Source: Stenogyne calaminthoides (lineage: Eukaryota; Streptophyta; Magnoliopsida; Lamiales; Lamiaceae). From it: a stretch of 64,000 nt of DNA. A program made the position numbers and the translations under genes. Where the stretch lies: NCBI GenBank assembly GCA_037126765.1, contig JBBCBC010000007.1, positions 27,041,667-27,105,666 of the forward strand. The letters run 5' to 3'. This document shows positions 8,552-18,710 of this stretch, piece after piece (within the stretch, counting starts at the first letter, position 1; each line of letters begins with the position of its first letter). The notes beneath the pieces are model-generated. The model worked only from the letters and a program-made list of their open reading frames with translations, had not been told where the DNA came from and ran no database searches.

Positions 8552-9647
8552 ATATGCAAGAAACAATCTGATGGCTTCTAGTCTTGCAACATGTGCAAAG
8601 GTTTCATCATAGTCCAAGCCTTCTTCTTGGGAATAACCTTGTGCAACTAGCCTTGCCTTGTTTCTTACAATGACATTGTTCTCATCTCTTTTGTTCTTGA
8701 AAACTCATTTTGTTCCAATCACGTTGTGCTTCTTTGGTCTATCTACTAACTCCCAAACTTCATTCCTAGTGAACTGATTCAACTCTTCTTGCATAGCAGT
8801 AATCCAAAAGGAATCTTGAAGAGCTTCTTCAATTTCAGTAGGTTCTTTCTCTGATAGAAAACAGTAGAATAAAGCACTTTCTCCATGGAACCCTGTTCCC
8901 ACTTCAGTGGTATCCTCTTTATCAGAAATGTTAGGTTCAGGTATATCATTAAATTTAGGAAGCAACAAGAAATGAGAAAGGGAATCATCTTCCTCAGGGC
9001 AAATTCCATTCAGAACATTGTCAGAGACATTTGTTCCCCCTTGGTTGATAGATTCAGAGTTTGTCTCAGCTGTGACCACATCTTCCTCAACATTACTTAC
9101 CTGATGTTGAACTGGGGTCAGTTCAGGTGGGTCAGCTCCTGTGTGTTGGATTTCCTTCAGTGGAGAACTATCATCCTGAGGTCCACCAGCCTGAGTATTT
9201 TCATCCTGAGTTTCTTCTTCTGAGTCAGATTCATTCCATTCATAGAATGTGATTGACTTCTTCTTTTCAGGCTCATTGGATGATCTATCAGCATCTTTGT
9301 TTTTCAGGCTAAGTCTGGTTACCCTTTTTGTCAAGTCTCCTGAGTCATGTTCCTGTTTTCTATGAAAACAAGTAGATTCATCAAAAACAACATGAGGTGT
9401 TTCTTCCACAATAAGGGTCTTACAGTTGTAGACTCTGAAGGCTTTACTGACTTCAGAATATCCCAAGAATATTCCTTCATCAGCTTTGCTATCAAAAGTT
9501 TTCAACTGATCTTTACCATTGTTATGAATGAAACACTTACAACCAAACACACGAAAGAAAGAGACAAGAGGCTTCCTTTCATTCCATAGTTCATATGGTG
9601 TTTTTCCTTGATTCTTTGTCAGTATGGATCTGTTTTGAGAGTAGCAT
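8552..9647 (-). pseudogene. Copia-1 pol, middle part: integrase C-terminus, linker, RT N-terminus
   Basis: Read from 9,647 down, the frame gives CYSQNRSILTKNQGKTPYEL and RVFGCKCFIHNN, then FDSKADEGIFLGYSE, the end of Copia integrase. A long acidic linker rich in Ser, Glu and Asp follows (about 9,290-8,900). RT starts with WITAMQEELNQFTRNEVWEL and ends NVIGTK at a TGA (8,705-8,707) where a Trp is usual. The same frame then continues with NKARLVAQGYSQEEGLDYDE and FLAYAA up to element B. The open stretch 8,705-9,550 (281 codons) is the longest in the window. The 5' side continues at 20,220 beyond Copia-2. Confidence 0.9.
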
Positions 9648-9652
9648 GCAGT
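9648..9652. repeat. Target site duplication of Copia-2, left (gcagt)
   Basis: gcagt here and acagt at 20,215-20,219 flank Copia-2 and differ by one transition. Removing the element and one copy restores AINT-ACYSQ in Copia-1. Confidence 0.8.
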
Positions 9653-11249
9653 TGTTGGAATTTATAGGCACGTAAACACGTAATACATGGGCAGCGAAAA
9701 TAAACAGTTCACCAACAACGAACACGTAATTGCATAATTGAATACATATAAACATAAAGAGAAACCTTATAGTAAATCGAACGCATATTTCTCTACTATG
9801 GTATCCACGTAATCCCCAATCACGGACTTGCATGGATTTGCCAGCGTTGAATCCCGAGATGAATTTGTTAGGAAAATTCTAACTCTAGATCTTTTGGAGA
9901 GAATAATGAATTAACGTTTTTTGTGAATTCCCAAGAGCTCATATATATAGGGAAGGCCCAACTTAAATCTTAAGCTAACCTGATTAGGAAATAAAATCTC
10001 TAATCTTATAAAATAAATCTCTTAGATTTATTACCCATATATAAAATCTCTACGGATTTAAATCTCATGTATATCAAATCTCTACGGATTTGATTCCATA
10101 TATATATATTAAATTCTATAATAATATTCCATATATTATTATTGGGAATTCTATTTAATTAAATCCAATTTAATTAAACATTAATAATAATTAATTTCAA
10201 ATTAAGCTATTATTAATTAATTCTCCATAAATTAAATATTAAATCCAATTTAACATTTAATCAACCAACTATAATCCGTAAAAGGGAATTACTTGTTGTG
10301 TGACCCATAGGCCCTCAAATATCGAGTGATTAGTCCCAAACTAACAGTCTTAATTGAACCCTAGAAAATAAATTAGACATTCTCAATATATGAGGTACGT
10401 TGCGAGAAACGTGCAACTACCTGTAACTGAAACATGGGCTATTACGATTTCCTCATTTCATTCGCGAATACTCGCTTAAGTCTTGAACATGATGAAGTAT
10501 CTATTCAAATAACTTAATCATATTATCTCTAATCACTAATTGATCATGTATGTCACACTTAGCCACAAAGTCTAAGTTGACGTGCATCGGCCGATGACTT
10601 TGATCCAATTATGATGAGAAGATGAGTATTCTCTCTAAATCCACATTGAGGAATGAATCATATTCTTGGCTCAACTACCACGCACATGCACTTCGTGATG
10701 AACCCAATCCAAGCTATATCTACCCATAGACGGGTGCAAGCGTCGGTCATGGTCAAAGTTCATCACTCCACACATGTTGTGCGTATTGTCCTCAAGTCAA
10801 AGGAGTATCGTATCGCTCCCACTAACCGAGACACCCGTAGACACATATAGTGGAAATACATCAAACGGTTTCTCGGATGGGTATACCAATACCCTCTAAG
10901 GTATTTGTGCATCTATCATGAGATACCTAGTATCTCGTAACTACACTCTCTAAGAGTATGATGCATATCGCACACCAATCTCCATTGCATCATCAATATC
11001 TCATTCCTGATAATCCTTGATCGGGGCTATTTGAGAATCATGCTTAAATCATCTGAGTTCTCACAACCTCAATGACAACAATAACTGATGGGAACACTTG
11101 TATGAATAAATGCAAACAATCAAATATAATATTCAAACAAGTGTATTGACATACATTAATATTAAGTGAACTATAATATTAAATCAAACTGAATATCATC
11201 GAGTATTATGTCCTTACAGTAGATTGTCTCTAGAACACTAACACTAACA
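9653..11249 (-). mobile_element. 3' LTR of Copia-2 (complete)
   Basis: The LTR is 1,597 bp, from tgttggaattta to cactaacactaaca, with the PPT after it. The middle (10,000-10,260) is very AT-rich. From 9,763 on it aligns to 18,711-20,214 with few substitutions, so the element is not very old. A conceptual frame at 10,653-10,850 is present in both LTRs and is not regarded as a gene. Confidence 0.9.
9941..9949 (-). promoter_or_regulatory. Candidate TATA box in the 3' LTR of Copia-2
   Basis: On the minus strand it reads ccctatatatatgagct. The matching site in the 5' LTR (about 18,889-18,898) is tatacatata-like, altered by a substitution. The assignment rests only on sequence and place. Confidence 0.4.
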
Positions 11250-11262
11250 ATCTCCCTCTTGG
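11250..11262 (-). promoter_or_regulatory. Polypurine tract of Copia-2
   Basis: On the minus strand ccaagagggagat directly precedes the 3' LTR. It differs from the AAAAAGGGGG type of B and C, so Copia-2 is another lineage. Confidence 0.7.
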
Positions 11263-11289
11263 ACTAGAGTCAATCACCGATATTTCTAA

Positions 11290-12302
11290 CCCCTAGACCA
11301 TCAAATGTCTAGTGTGTACATGAACACTCAGTGTTTTAGTGAAATGATCTTCCAAATTAAATATGTGGGAATACATTTTAATTCCATTTCTCCCATCCTT
11401 GTGATCTCTCGGATCAAATAATAAGTCTAGGTACATGCTTGTTTCTATTTTCTGATCTCGGTTCCTTTGTTTGCGCATTCGCACCAACGTTGTCTTAATA
11501 CAACTTTATTAGACAACTGACACTCGGAACTACCCCTAGTTCTATTAAGAACTATGAAATCCAGACAGCCTCCTTGAGGCTTCTGATACAGCAATGTACT
11601 CAACTTCGGTTGTTGAATCTTCGGTCTTTTTACTTGGAACTATTCCGACTGACCGCCTCATTATTGAGAGTGAAATGTAACCTGACCGTGATTTGTAATC
11701 ATCACACTCGAATTGGAAACTTGAGTCAGCATAACCAGTGACTACTAGTTCTGACTGTCCACCACCATAGACAAGGAAACATTCTTTAGTTCGCCTAAGA
11801 TACTTCAGAATGGTCTTGACAGCAATCCAGTGAGACTCACCCAGATTCTACTGGTATCTATTAGTGATGTTGATAGCGTAGGCCACGTTTGGCCTAGTGC
11901 AAGTCATGTCGTATATGATTGACCCAATTGCATATGCATATAGGAAATATTTCATGTGCTTGATATCAGCTTCAACCAAAGGACAATCCTTCTTTGACAG
12001 CTTTATCTCACGATTTGCCGGTAGAGACACTCTCTTAGAGTTCTCTATCGCAAAATGCTTCAACACCTTGTCTACATAGGTGGACCATGATAACCTCAAC
12101 ATCCTCTTGGATCTATCCCTGTGGATCTTGATCCCTAAGATGTAGCAGGCTTCACAAAGATCCTTCATCATGAAGGTCTTTGACAACCAATCTTCAACGG
12201 ACTGTATTAACGGGATATTGTTTTCCAAAATCAATATGTCATCGACATACACGATTATGAAAACAATATTCTTCCCATTGCATTTTCGATAAACACAAGG
12301 AT
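11290..12302 (-). pseudogene. Copia-2 pol, 3' part: RT C-terminus and RNase H
   Basis: From 12,302 down the frame gives PCVYRKCNGKNIVF, then the catalytic VYVDDILILE, the FMMKDLCEACYILGIKI stretch and TRPNVAYAINITNRYQ (11,848-12,354; the first codons of that open frame lie in LTR D). RNase H follows in other frames: FQFECDDYKSRSGY, then STTEVEYIAVSEAS near 11,580-11,720. The end, near 11,293-11,487, has a drifted tail with HFTKTLS and HTRHLM, matching the usual DPLTKPLS region. Several frameshifts and a lost C-terminus make it dead. Confidence 0.85.
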
Positions 12303-12818
12303 TGTTGGTCCCGATGTAACGAGTCTTACACGTGTATGGGGGGGGGGAATACACGTGTTCAGTAATTTTTAAAACTTTTCTTTATACTGAAATCAGCAGG
12401 TCTGGATGTCCTGAGAGTTAGCCCTGAGAAGCACAAATTGCCCTGAGTCAAAGTCTACTGAGACAATGATCCTGAGCAGCTTTCAGTAGCTTCAGATTAG
12501 CCCGACTGATTCTGAGATTTTATCAGAGTCCTGAGAAGCTTGGATCAGATAACTATCTTACTGAATACTCAGTAGAGTTTGTTCAGTTTGATAATTATTT
12601 GTTCTAGCTTAACAAGGGCGCAGAATGTGTTGGCCCTAGGTTTATACTCATTTTATCTTGCTGAAAATCTTTTCCTTAGTAAATCAGTGGTTAAGGCTGT
12701 GATCAATTCAATGCACACTCAGTGGATTGATTCCAACTGAATATCAGGAAAACCTATGCTTTCAGTGAAAATATACAACAGTAAAAATGCAAAGCAGAAA
12801 GCAAACAACAGAGCAAAT

Positions 12819-12857
12819 TATAATGGTTCAGAGGCAAAGCTCCTACGTCCACTCTCT
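12819..12857 (-). promoter_or_regulatory. Conserved LTR stem-loop motif, LTR D
   Basis: On the minus strand gagtggacgtaggagct, then tctgaaccattataa. It is a drifted form of the motif in LTRs B and C. Confidence 0.5.
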
Positions 12858-12894
12858 CTGATCCTCAGAGAAATTCCTTAACACACTACTACTA

Positions 12895-13070
12895 CTTCCT
12901 CAAGCTTTCAGACTGAACTCAGCAGCTTACTAACTTTCTACAATGAGTTTTCTGGCTGAACTATTGCAGCTTACTAACTAAAACACACACAAGCTTTCAG
13001 ACTGTCTCAAACATCTTACTAACTTCTCCTCTAGAGTTTTCTGGCTGAACTCAACTGCAGCTTACTCACT
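12895..13070. repeat. Tandem modules in LTR D
   Basis: Words such as caagctttcagactg, gcagcttactaac and gagttttctggctgaact alternate two to three times with a spacing of about 60 bp. The layout resembles the third module set of LTR C (agctttctgac/gtagtttactaac on the other strand). Confidence 0.6.
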
Positions 13071-13367
13071 CTTTACAACTCTCACTCTCCAACAGTCACA
13101 CACTCAAACTACCTAGAAATAGGGTTTGGGGTTTGGTTGGTTTCCAACTAAGGTGAGATATCCTTTGACAATAAGAACAGATTCAAAGGCTAGGATATCT
13201 CTTACTAAGCTTTGGATGTATAACAATTCTAGGCTTAGTGAATGAGCTCTTTTCAATGTGAAACACTTGGAAAATCTTAGGTTTTTCGAGTGCTTCAAAT
13301 GCAAGAATACGAATGAGCTCTGGTCTTGCTTGATTTCCCGTAACCTTGCAATGGTGAAGGTCACTGG

Positions 13368-13375
13368 TATTTATA
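13368..13375 (-). promoter_or_regulatory. TATA box of LTR D
   Basis: TATAAATA on the minus strand (gcctataaatacc), with TTCCAACGGATAG about 35 bp upstream near 13,410-13,422. Confidence 0.5.
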
Positions 13376-14131
13376 GGCAACTCTCCAAGGTTACTCATGA
13401 AAAAAAAAACTATCCGTTGGAATAGATAACATCAAGGGATTCCTCTTTTGGTTATTGATGAACGACTATTTCTAGGGTTTGAACGCACCCTTGCATGTAT
13501 TAGGAAATATGCAGCCATGTAGCCAATCACCAACTTCTGTGAACTGGAAGATATCAACCCTGATATTTCTTTAGTGAGATGTCACTTTCAGTGTCAGTAA
13601 AGTACGCTATTGTTGCCTCCTCATTGGTTGAAATCTTCCTTTGAACAGAGACAAACAAAACGGCTCCTTTTAGGTCAATCTTACTGAGCTGATATGTTCC
13701 TTAATGTCCGTGAATGTCTAACATTCTGTTTGTTTGTACTAAGAATGAACATAACACTATTTCATCAAAATAACTATTCAGGGTCTTTTTGTTCAGTACA
13801 AAACAATCTTCAGGATCTTCTGTCTTCAGGATTCTCATGTCTTCAGTATACTTTTATCTTCATTATACTTATGTTTTTAGTATACTTTTGTTCAGGGACT
13901 CTGGTCTTTCAGGAATCTTTTGAGCTGCTCAGGAGCATCTGAGTTCATCAGGCAAAAACAAAATAACCTATTTCTTCCAGATTTATATCTGCTGACTATA
14001 CATGGTGTAGATAATCATGAGTCCTAATATCTATTAAAACCTGATCCTATACTACCAAGATGTCCCGATACATGTCATACTCAGGGGTTATGGGATCTAA
14101 TCAAAATCTTTATTAAATTCATCTCCCAACA

Positions 14132-14870
14132 AGTTTTTTCTGAATTTCTAATGAAGTAAAAAAACTTGATAGCTTCATCAAATCGGATATTCCAACTCCT
14201 AGAAGCTTGCTTCAATCCATAAATGGATCTCTTTAGCTTGCATACTAGATTATAATTTGCTTATATATAAATTATTCCGGTTGAGTCATAAATACTTCCT
14301 TACCAATGTTTCCATTGAGGAAAGCTGTTTTGACATCCATCTACCAAATCTCATAATCATAGTGTGCTGCTATCACAAGTAAAAATCGAATGGACTTGAT
14401 CTTTGCAACTGGTGAGAAAGTCTCATCATAGTCAATGCCTTCGCGTTGACTATAGCGCCGCGCCACCAACCTAGCTTTGTAGGTTTGTACTTTGCCATTT
14501 GCATCGGTCTCTCGCTTGAAGACCCCATTTGCAAAATACGGGGTCTAACCCCTTTAGGCAACTCAACCAAGTCCCAGACTTGATTGGTGTACATTGAGTC
14601 CATCTCGGATTTTATGGCTTCATGCCACTTCCCTGAATCAATATCTGATATTGCTTCAGAATAAGTATTAGGATCATCATTTATCCGGAATGTTCGCATT
14701 ATTGAGTTCCTCCAAGAGGCAATCGTATCTAATGGGAGGATTACGATTCCTAATTTACTTACGGAGCTGTGGCTGTGCGGGTTGTACATTCTGATCGTGA
14801 AAATTTTTTGGTGCATCGATTTCATCAATGTCCGGAGAGTCCTTAAGAGTTACACTTTCATATGCCTCTT
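14132..14870 (-). pseudogene. Copia-2 pol: RT N-terminal half
   Basis: From about 14,700 down: YSEAISDIDSGKWHEAIKSE, NQVWDLVELPKGV, then after a frameshift TYKARLVARRYSQREGIDYD and SPVAKIKSIRFLL, MDVKTAFLNGNIG and VFMTQPE, then RSIYGLKQASRSWNIRFDEA up to LTR D. A TAG at 14,341-14,343 replaces Gln in the usual QMDVKTAF. The catalytic YVDD lies on the far side of LTR D. Confidence 0.85.
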
Positions 14871-14904
14871 GGGCGAGAGTTTGAACTATGTTGTTCTCAT
14901 TCAG

Positions 14905-15760
14905 CTAACTTGGAGGTTTTTGCACTGGCAAGCACGCTCCAATTATGCTCCCACTGGCTGAAAGACGATCACCTAGTGAAAGACTTCCATTGTGAAAGTT
15001 GCTAAATGCTCCCACTGATTCCTTGTCATGTTGCTTTGACAAGATATCAGTCTCTTTGTTAATTTGTAGTTCTTGAATTTCTTCAAGTTCTATCAGCTTA
15101 CGACCTTGTTCCTTAAAGACATAGTCTTCTTCGAGGAACTTGGTCTGCCTAGAAACAATCACTGATTGTTTCTCAGGTAGATAGAAGTAATATCCTTTAG
15201 TTTCCTTAGAATATCCCACAAGCTTTTTCACCTTTGGATTCCAACTTGTCGGTAAGCATCCTTTTTCACAATCACGGGGCAACCCCATGTTTGATATGTG
15301 TAAAATTAAGCTTCTTGCCACATCATAGTTCATATGGTGTATGCTCAACCGATTTAGATGGAATTCTATTAAGAATGTAAATTGAGGTTTGTAATGCGTA
15401 TCCCCATAAGAATGTCAGAAGAGAGAAGAAGCTCATCATGGACCTCACCATGTCTAACAGGGTTCGGTTTCTCCTCTCAGACACATCGTTCATCTGAGGT
15501 GTTCCGGGAGGAGTCCATTGTGACTGGATTCCATGTAACTTCAAGTAATCAATGAATTCATGGCTAAGGTATTCACCTCCTCGATCTGATCGAAGAGTCT
15601 TGATAATCTTACCAAGTTACTTCTCTACTTCAGCCTTAAACTCTTTGAATATCTCAAAAGATTCGAATTTGTGTCTCATAAGACAGTAAAAGAGATGAAG
15701 TATCCGAAGTGACCCCTAGCTAGAGTGGACAATATTCCACAAACATCGTTGTAGATCAAC
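14905..15760 (-). pseudogene. Copia-2 integrase core, C-terminus and linker
   Basis: Integrase joins element DNA to the host genome. From 15,760 down: a degraded first part with TLRSDRGGEYLS near 15,560-15,600 (second catalytic Asp), then HGIQSQWTPPGTPQMNDVSE with the catalytic Glu and RRNRTLLDMVRSM, WGYALQTSIYILNRIPSKSV (15,323-15,544). After a frameshift come KVKKLVGYSKETKGYYFYLP and the acidic linker (14,905-15,348). The normal NGVSER is NDVSER. Dead by frameshifts and stops. Confidence 0.85.
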
Positions 15761-15761
15761 T

Positions 15762-16400
15762 CTAGAACTTCTTTGGCATGCCCCCTTTCCCAGAAAAAGG
15801 TCTATTGATCATATTGCCCATGAGATAAGATTCACAATTTTCATAAGACTCACAGTCGAATGGGGTTAAGTAGTCTAACTTTCTTAACCTTGTAATTCTT
15901 TTCTCGTTTACATGATCAAGTTCTACAAAGCCATAAGTAAGTCGGATTTTCATGATTACTAAGTTTGAGTCTTTTATTTTGTATGTTAAGAACATCATAT
16001 CCATAATGCAACAAATGCATGTTGCGAGTAATAGAAAGAACTAGATGACAATCATTAAGTTCTAATCTAAAACCAAAGGGTAAGTCTAACACATAAGTCC
16101 CCACACGTTTAGTAGCAACTCTTGCTCCGTTTCCACGTGTAAGACGACTTCACCCGCCCTAACTGTTCTAGAATACATGAGCCTCTTCACATTCTTATAA
16201 ATGTGTGAGCCACATCCGGTATCTAATACCAAGCAGTTAGCACTATTAATGAACATGTTTATCTTAATAACAAACATAGATGTTCTAGTGCCAGAAACAC
16301 CTAGTGTCTTCCTTTTAGCAACCAGAAACTTATAGTCCTTCTTCCAGTGCCCTCTTCTACTTACTATAGAGGCACACATCTTTGTCTACCCGCTCCTTCC
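15762..16400 (-). pseudogene. Copia-2 protease and GAG-pre-integrase region
   Basis: From 16,400 down: a degenerate zinc knuckle (CASIVSRRGHWKKDYKFL, where CX2CX4HX4C is expected), then the aspartic protease region NCLVLDTGCGSHIY, in which DTG is the active site (16,086-16,379). Next are RLELNDCHLVLSITRNMHLL, and ITRLRKLDYLTPFD with ESYENCESYLMGNM, the zinc-binding pre-integrase part (15,762-16,004). Frames change at least twice. Confidence 0.8.
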
Positions 16401-16995
16401 TTTGAACACCATCTTAGTGATAGTGAACTCAAAAGACTTGAGCACGCTGTGAAGTTCAGGCATGGTCGCATCCGTTTTGTTTATATTGTAGTTCACAATG
16501 AAGCTAAAATATGAATCCGAGAGCGATTGGAGGATAACATAAATGAAAACATTGGTCTTTTAGCTCAATGCCTAAATTACCAAGTTTCTCATTAGCACAT
16601 GAGATGAAATCTTATGTTCTTTAGCTAATCGACATTTGAACAGATCTCTCATCACTTCACAAATCTCAGAATGAGATTCAGAATCAAAAAAATCCTTCAG
16701 ATGCTTAAGCATCTAGAAGGGACCCATTTTCTCATGTTGCCTATGTATATCGGGAGTCATGCCGAGCAACATCACACATTTAGCCTGGGAAGCATCCTTT
16801 TGATGTTTCTTCTGAGCTGCTACGTCAAACGTGGCTGCTTCAGAGTACCAGATGCAAGGGTAATCGGGATAGACGTGTCCAACACGTACTCAATCTTTTC
16901 TTGCCTTAGCACCAAACACATATTTCGGTGCCAGTTCAGAAAATTTGGCCTAGCCAATTTAGTTTGTTTCCTAAACATATCTCAATAACAGTTAT
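16400..16995 (-). pseudogene. Copia-2 gag remnant
   Basis: Gag forms the particle that holds element RNA. From 16,995 down the translation reads FRKQTKLARPNFLNWHRNMC and LVLRQEKIEYVLDTSIPI, the usual N-terminal Copia gag. It goes on in other frames to FIYVILQSLSDSYFSFIVNY and TMPELHSVLKSFEFTITK near 16,430-16,560. No long open frame is left on the minus strand. Confidence 0.75.
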
Positions 16996-17589
16996 ACATT
17001 TCAACTAACCAAGAGAAGTAAATAAAATGTGAATTAAACACATAATTCCTATGATCAATATTCAGCAATCAAAATAAACATGGCCTTTCCTTTATGTTTA
17101 TTTTGTCTCCATTATTTTCACATACTTAACGACCTCATCGGAAAAGTACGAATTTATATCAAATATAAATTATAATGGACTAGGATCCACATTACTACTA
17201 TCATAATCCCAGCAAGGGCTGATCATTACAATAGCATAACTGGTAGGTCTCCAAACCAATTACAAAATTGCAATTCCTAGTTTGTCGAACCTTGTTCGAC
17301 TGATGTCCCTTAACTTTTGTTTCCCGCGAGGGCTAGCGAAATAAAATTAAGTTGGTTTACAACCATCAAACGGCGATATTACATGTCCCTATAAAAGTCC
17401 CGTTAGATGTAGATTCGAGCAAAAGACGAGGGTCTTTAAGTACTCATTGGAATGAAATCTCCGGTTTACTTTTAATTTTGATGGAAGACATCTTATCAAA
17501 TTAATGAGAAAACCATATTTTAGTGAGGAACGTTTTAAAGGCGGGGTATTAATTGATTAATCGAGATCCAACATGTTAATCTACATCAC

Positions 17590-17710
17590 ATTTGAACAAT
17601 TATTGGGCGCCGCCTACCAAAACATGATATATACGGACTAACAAATATTTGGGCACCGTCTACCCAAATAATTAATACGGTCCGATAATTATTGGGCGCC
17701 GCCTACCCAA
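17590..17710. repeat. Three TTGGGCGCCGCCTACCCAAA modules
   Basis: Copies near 17,604, 17,650 and 17,693 share ttgggc(g/a)ccg(c/t)ctacc, each followed by A/T-rich sequence and cggact or cggtcc; spacing is about 45 bp. GGCGCC is a palindrome, and TTGGG/CCCAA form the arms of an imperfect stem. Confidence 0.75.
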
Positions 17711-18083
17711 ACAGTTATAATGCGGACTGTAAATGCGTTAATGAATTAATTTAAATAAGTTAACCAAGTGGAATTTTAATAATCATCAAAATTATTAAAC
17801 AAAATTCAAAATATAATTTTAATTTTATTTAATCCAATTTCAATCAATTATTAAAACATAATTAATCCAATTAATCAATAAGTTAGGTCCAACCTTTTAA
17901 AACTCATTATAAAAATTAAAATTATTAATTTCAAAACAAGTTTTAACATATTTTATTATCCAAACAATCCTTCCAAAATTTCAGAATTACAAAGTGGCCA
18001 AACAAAGCCTTAAGAAAATATTTTCTTTTATTAAAAGCAGGGGTTTGTTGCAATTTCTGAAATTTATGGGAGTTTGCAAATAG

Positions 18084-18113
18084 GGGCCTGGTGAGAATTC
18101 TCAAACCAGGCCC
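18084..18113. repeat. Perfect 9-bp inverted repeat with palindromic loop
   Basis: GGGCCTGGT and ACCAGGCCC flank 12 nt containing GAGAATTCTC, itself a 10-bp palindrome. Not followed by a T run, so not a bacterial-style terminator. It lies in the Copia-2 leader. Confidence 0.8.
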
Positions 18114-18710
18114 TCACCATTGATGCAAGGCAAGAGTTCGGTCGATACAACCACCCTTCCAGCACAATGGTCATTAGCCGCTATCTACCTTCTAAGACAT
18201 CTACCATCGGCGTCGCCTCGCGATCTCAGTGGATCGCCGCTACTTCGGCCCGATTCACGATAGATCGTCGCTCATATGCCATGAAAGTTGCTGCTGTCCC
18301 GGTGAATTCACAGCAAATCGCCACCTCGAGCAGAACCCAGATCATTGCCATCGCCGAAACGTAGCAGCGAATCATCTCCGTTCCGCACGATACTCGACGA
18401 ATCGCCGCCAATGCTAGCAAAATTGCTAGCGCTTCGATCCAACAACAACGCCGTCGATTTTCATCTCTCTCTGCGGAGCAAGGATACACGGGCCATCTTT
18501 CACTCCCGATATTAATCCCCGTCGCACGTCGTCCGAAGATCCAACAATCGATGGCGGCTCAGAAAACCACCCATCAAAATCCACCGCATCGAAGACGGAG
18601 ACACGCAACTCATCAGTTTTTGAGATCGTGGTTCAGTGCCTAGCACCACAGCAAATAACAAATTTGCATCACCCTGGCTGACTCACGGCGGATCGCCGCT
18701 GAGATGACGA

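Larger units (their letters stand above)
12303..14131 (-). mobile_element. Solo LTR D, related to element C, inserted in Copia-2 RT
   Basis: The LTR is 1,829 bp, tgttggtcccgatg to ctcccaaca. Its minus strand begins TGTTGGGAGATGAATTTAAT like LTR C and ends CGGGACCAACA. There is no PPT, PBS or internal sequence beside it: Copia-2 coding continues on both sides (IRNSEK to the right, NPCVYRK to the left). It has a run of ten or so G near 12,341, a TATAAATA box and CAGACTGAACTC/TTACTAAC tandem words at 12,900-13,070. The flanks aggat and agttt match only partly; a 2-bp loss could explain this. Confidence 0.8.
16996..18710 (-). mobile_element. Copia-2 leader region between 5' LTR and gag
   Basis: About 1.7 kb without coding sequence that I recognise. 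It has an AT-rich part (17,720-17,980), three GGGCGCCGCCTACC modules (17,590-17,710), a strong hairpin (18,084-18,113) and a GC-richer part with many GATCGCC and CGCC words (18,150-18,710). No PBS is found beside the LTR. The GC-richer part may be foreign; several short frames there do not look like genes. Confidence 0.55.

Noticed and set aside
8885..9223. Plus-strand frames over 8,885-9,589
   Set aside because: They are antisense shadows of the Copia-1 integrase/RT frame, which has clear family motifs.
10653..10850. Open frame of 65 codons repeated at 19,603-19,800
   Set aside because: It is the same stretch of the two Copia-2 LTRs; similarity follows from the LTR pair, not from coding constraint.
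12341..12352. G run as a possible quadruplex or polypurine signal
   Set aside because: A single run of G near the LTR D end cannot by itself form the usual four-tract quadruplex and is not next to an LTR start in the needed orientation; its length may be a sequencing uncertainty.
18167..18608. Several 60-87 codon frames on both strands
   Set aside because: They overlap each other in a GC-richer patch and show no motif; such patches have fewer stops by composition.
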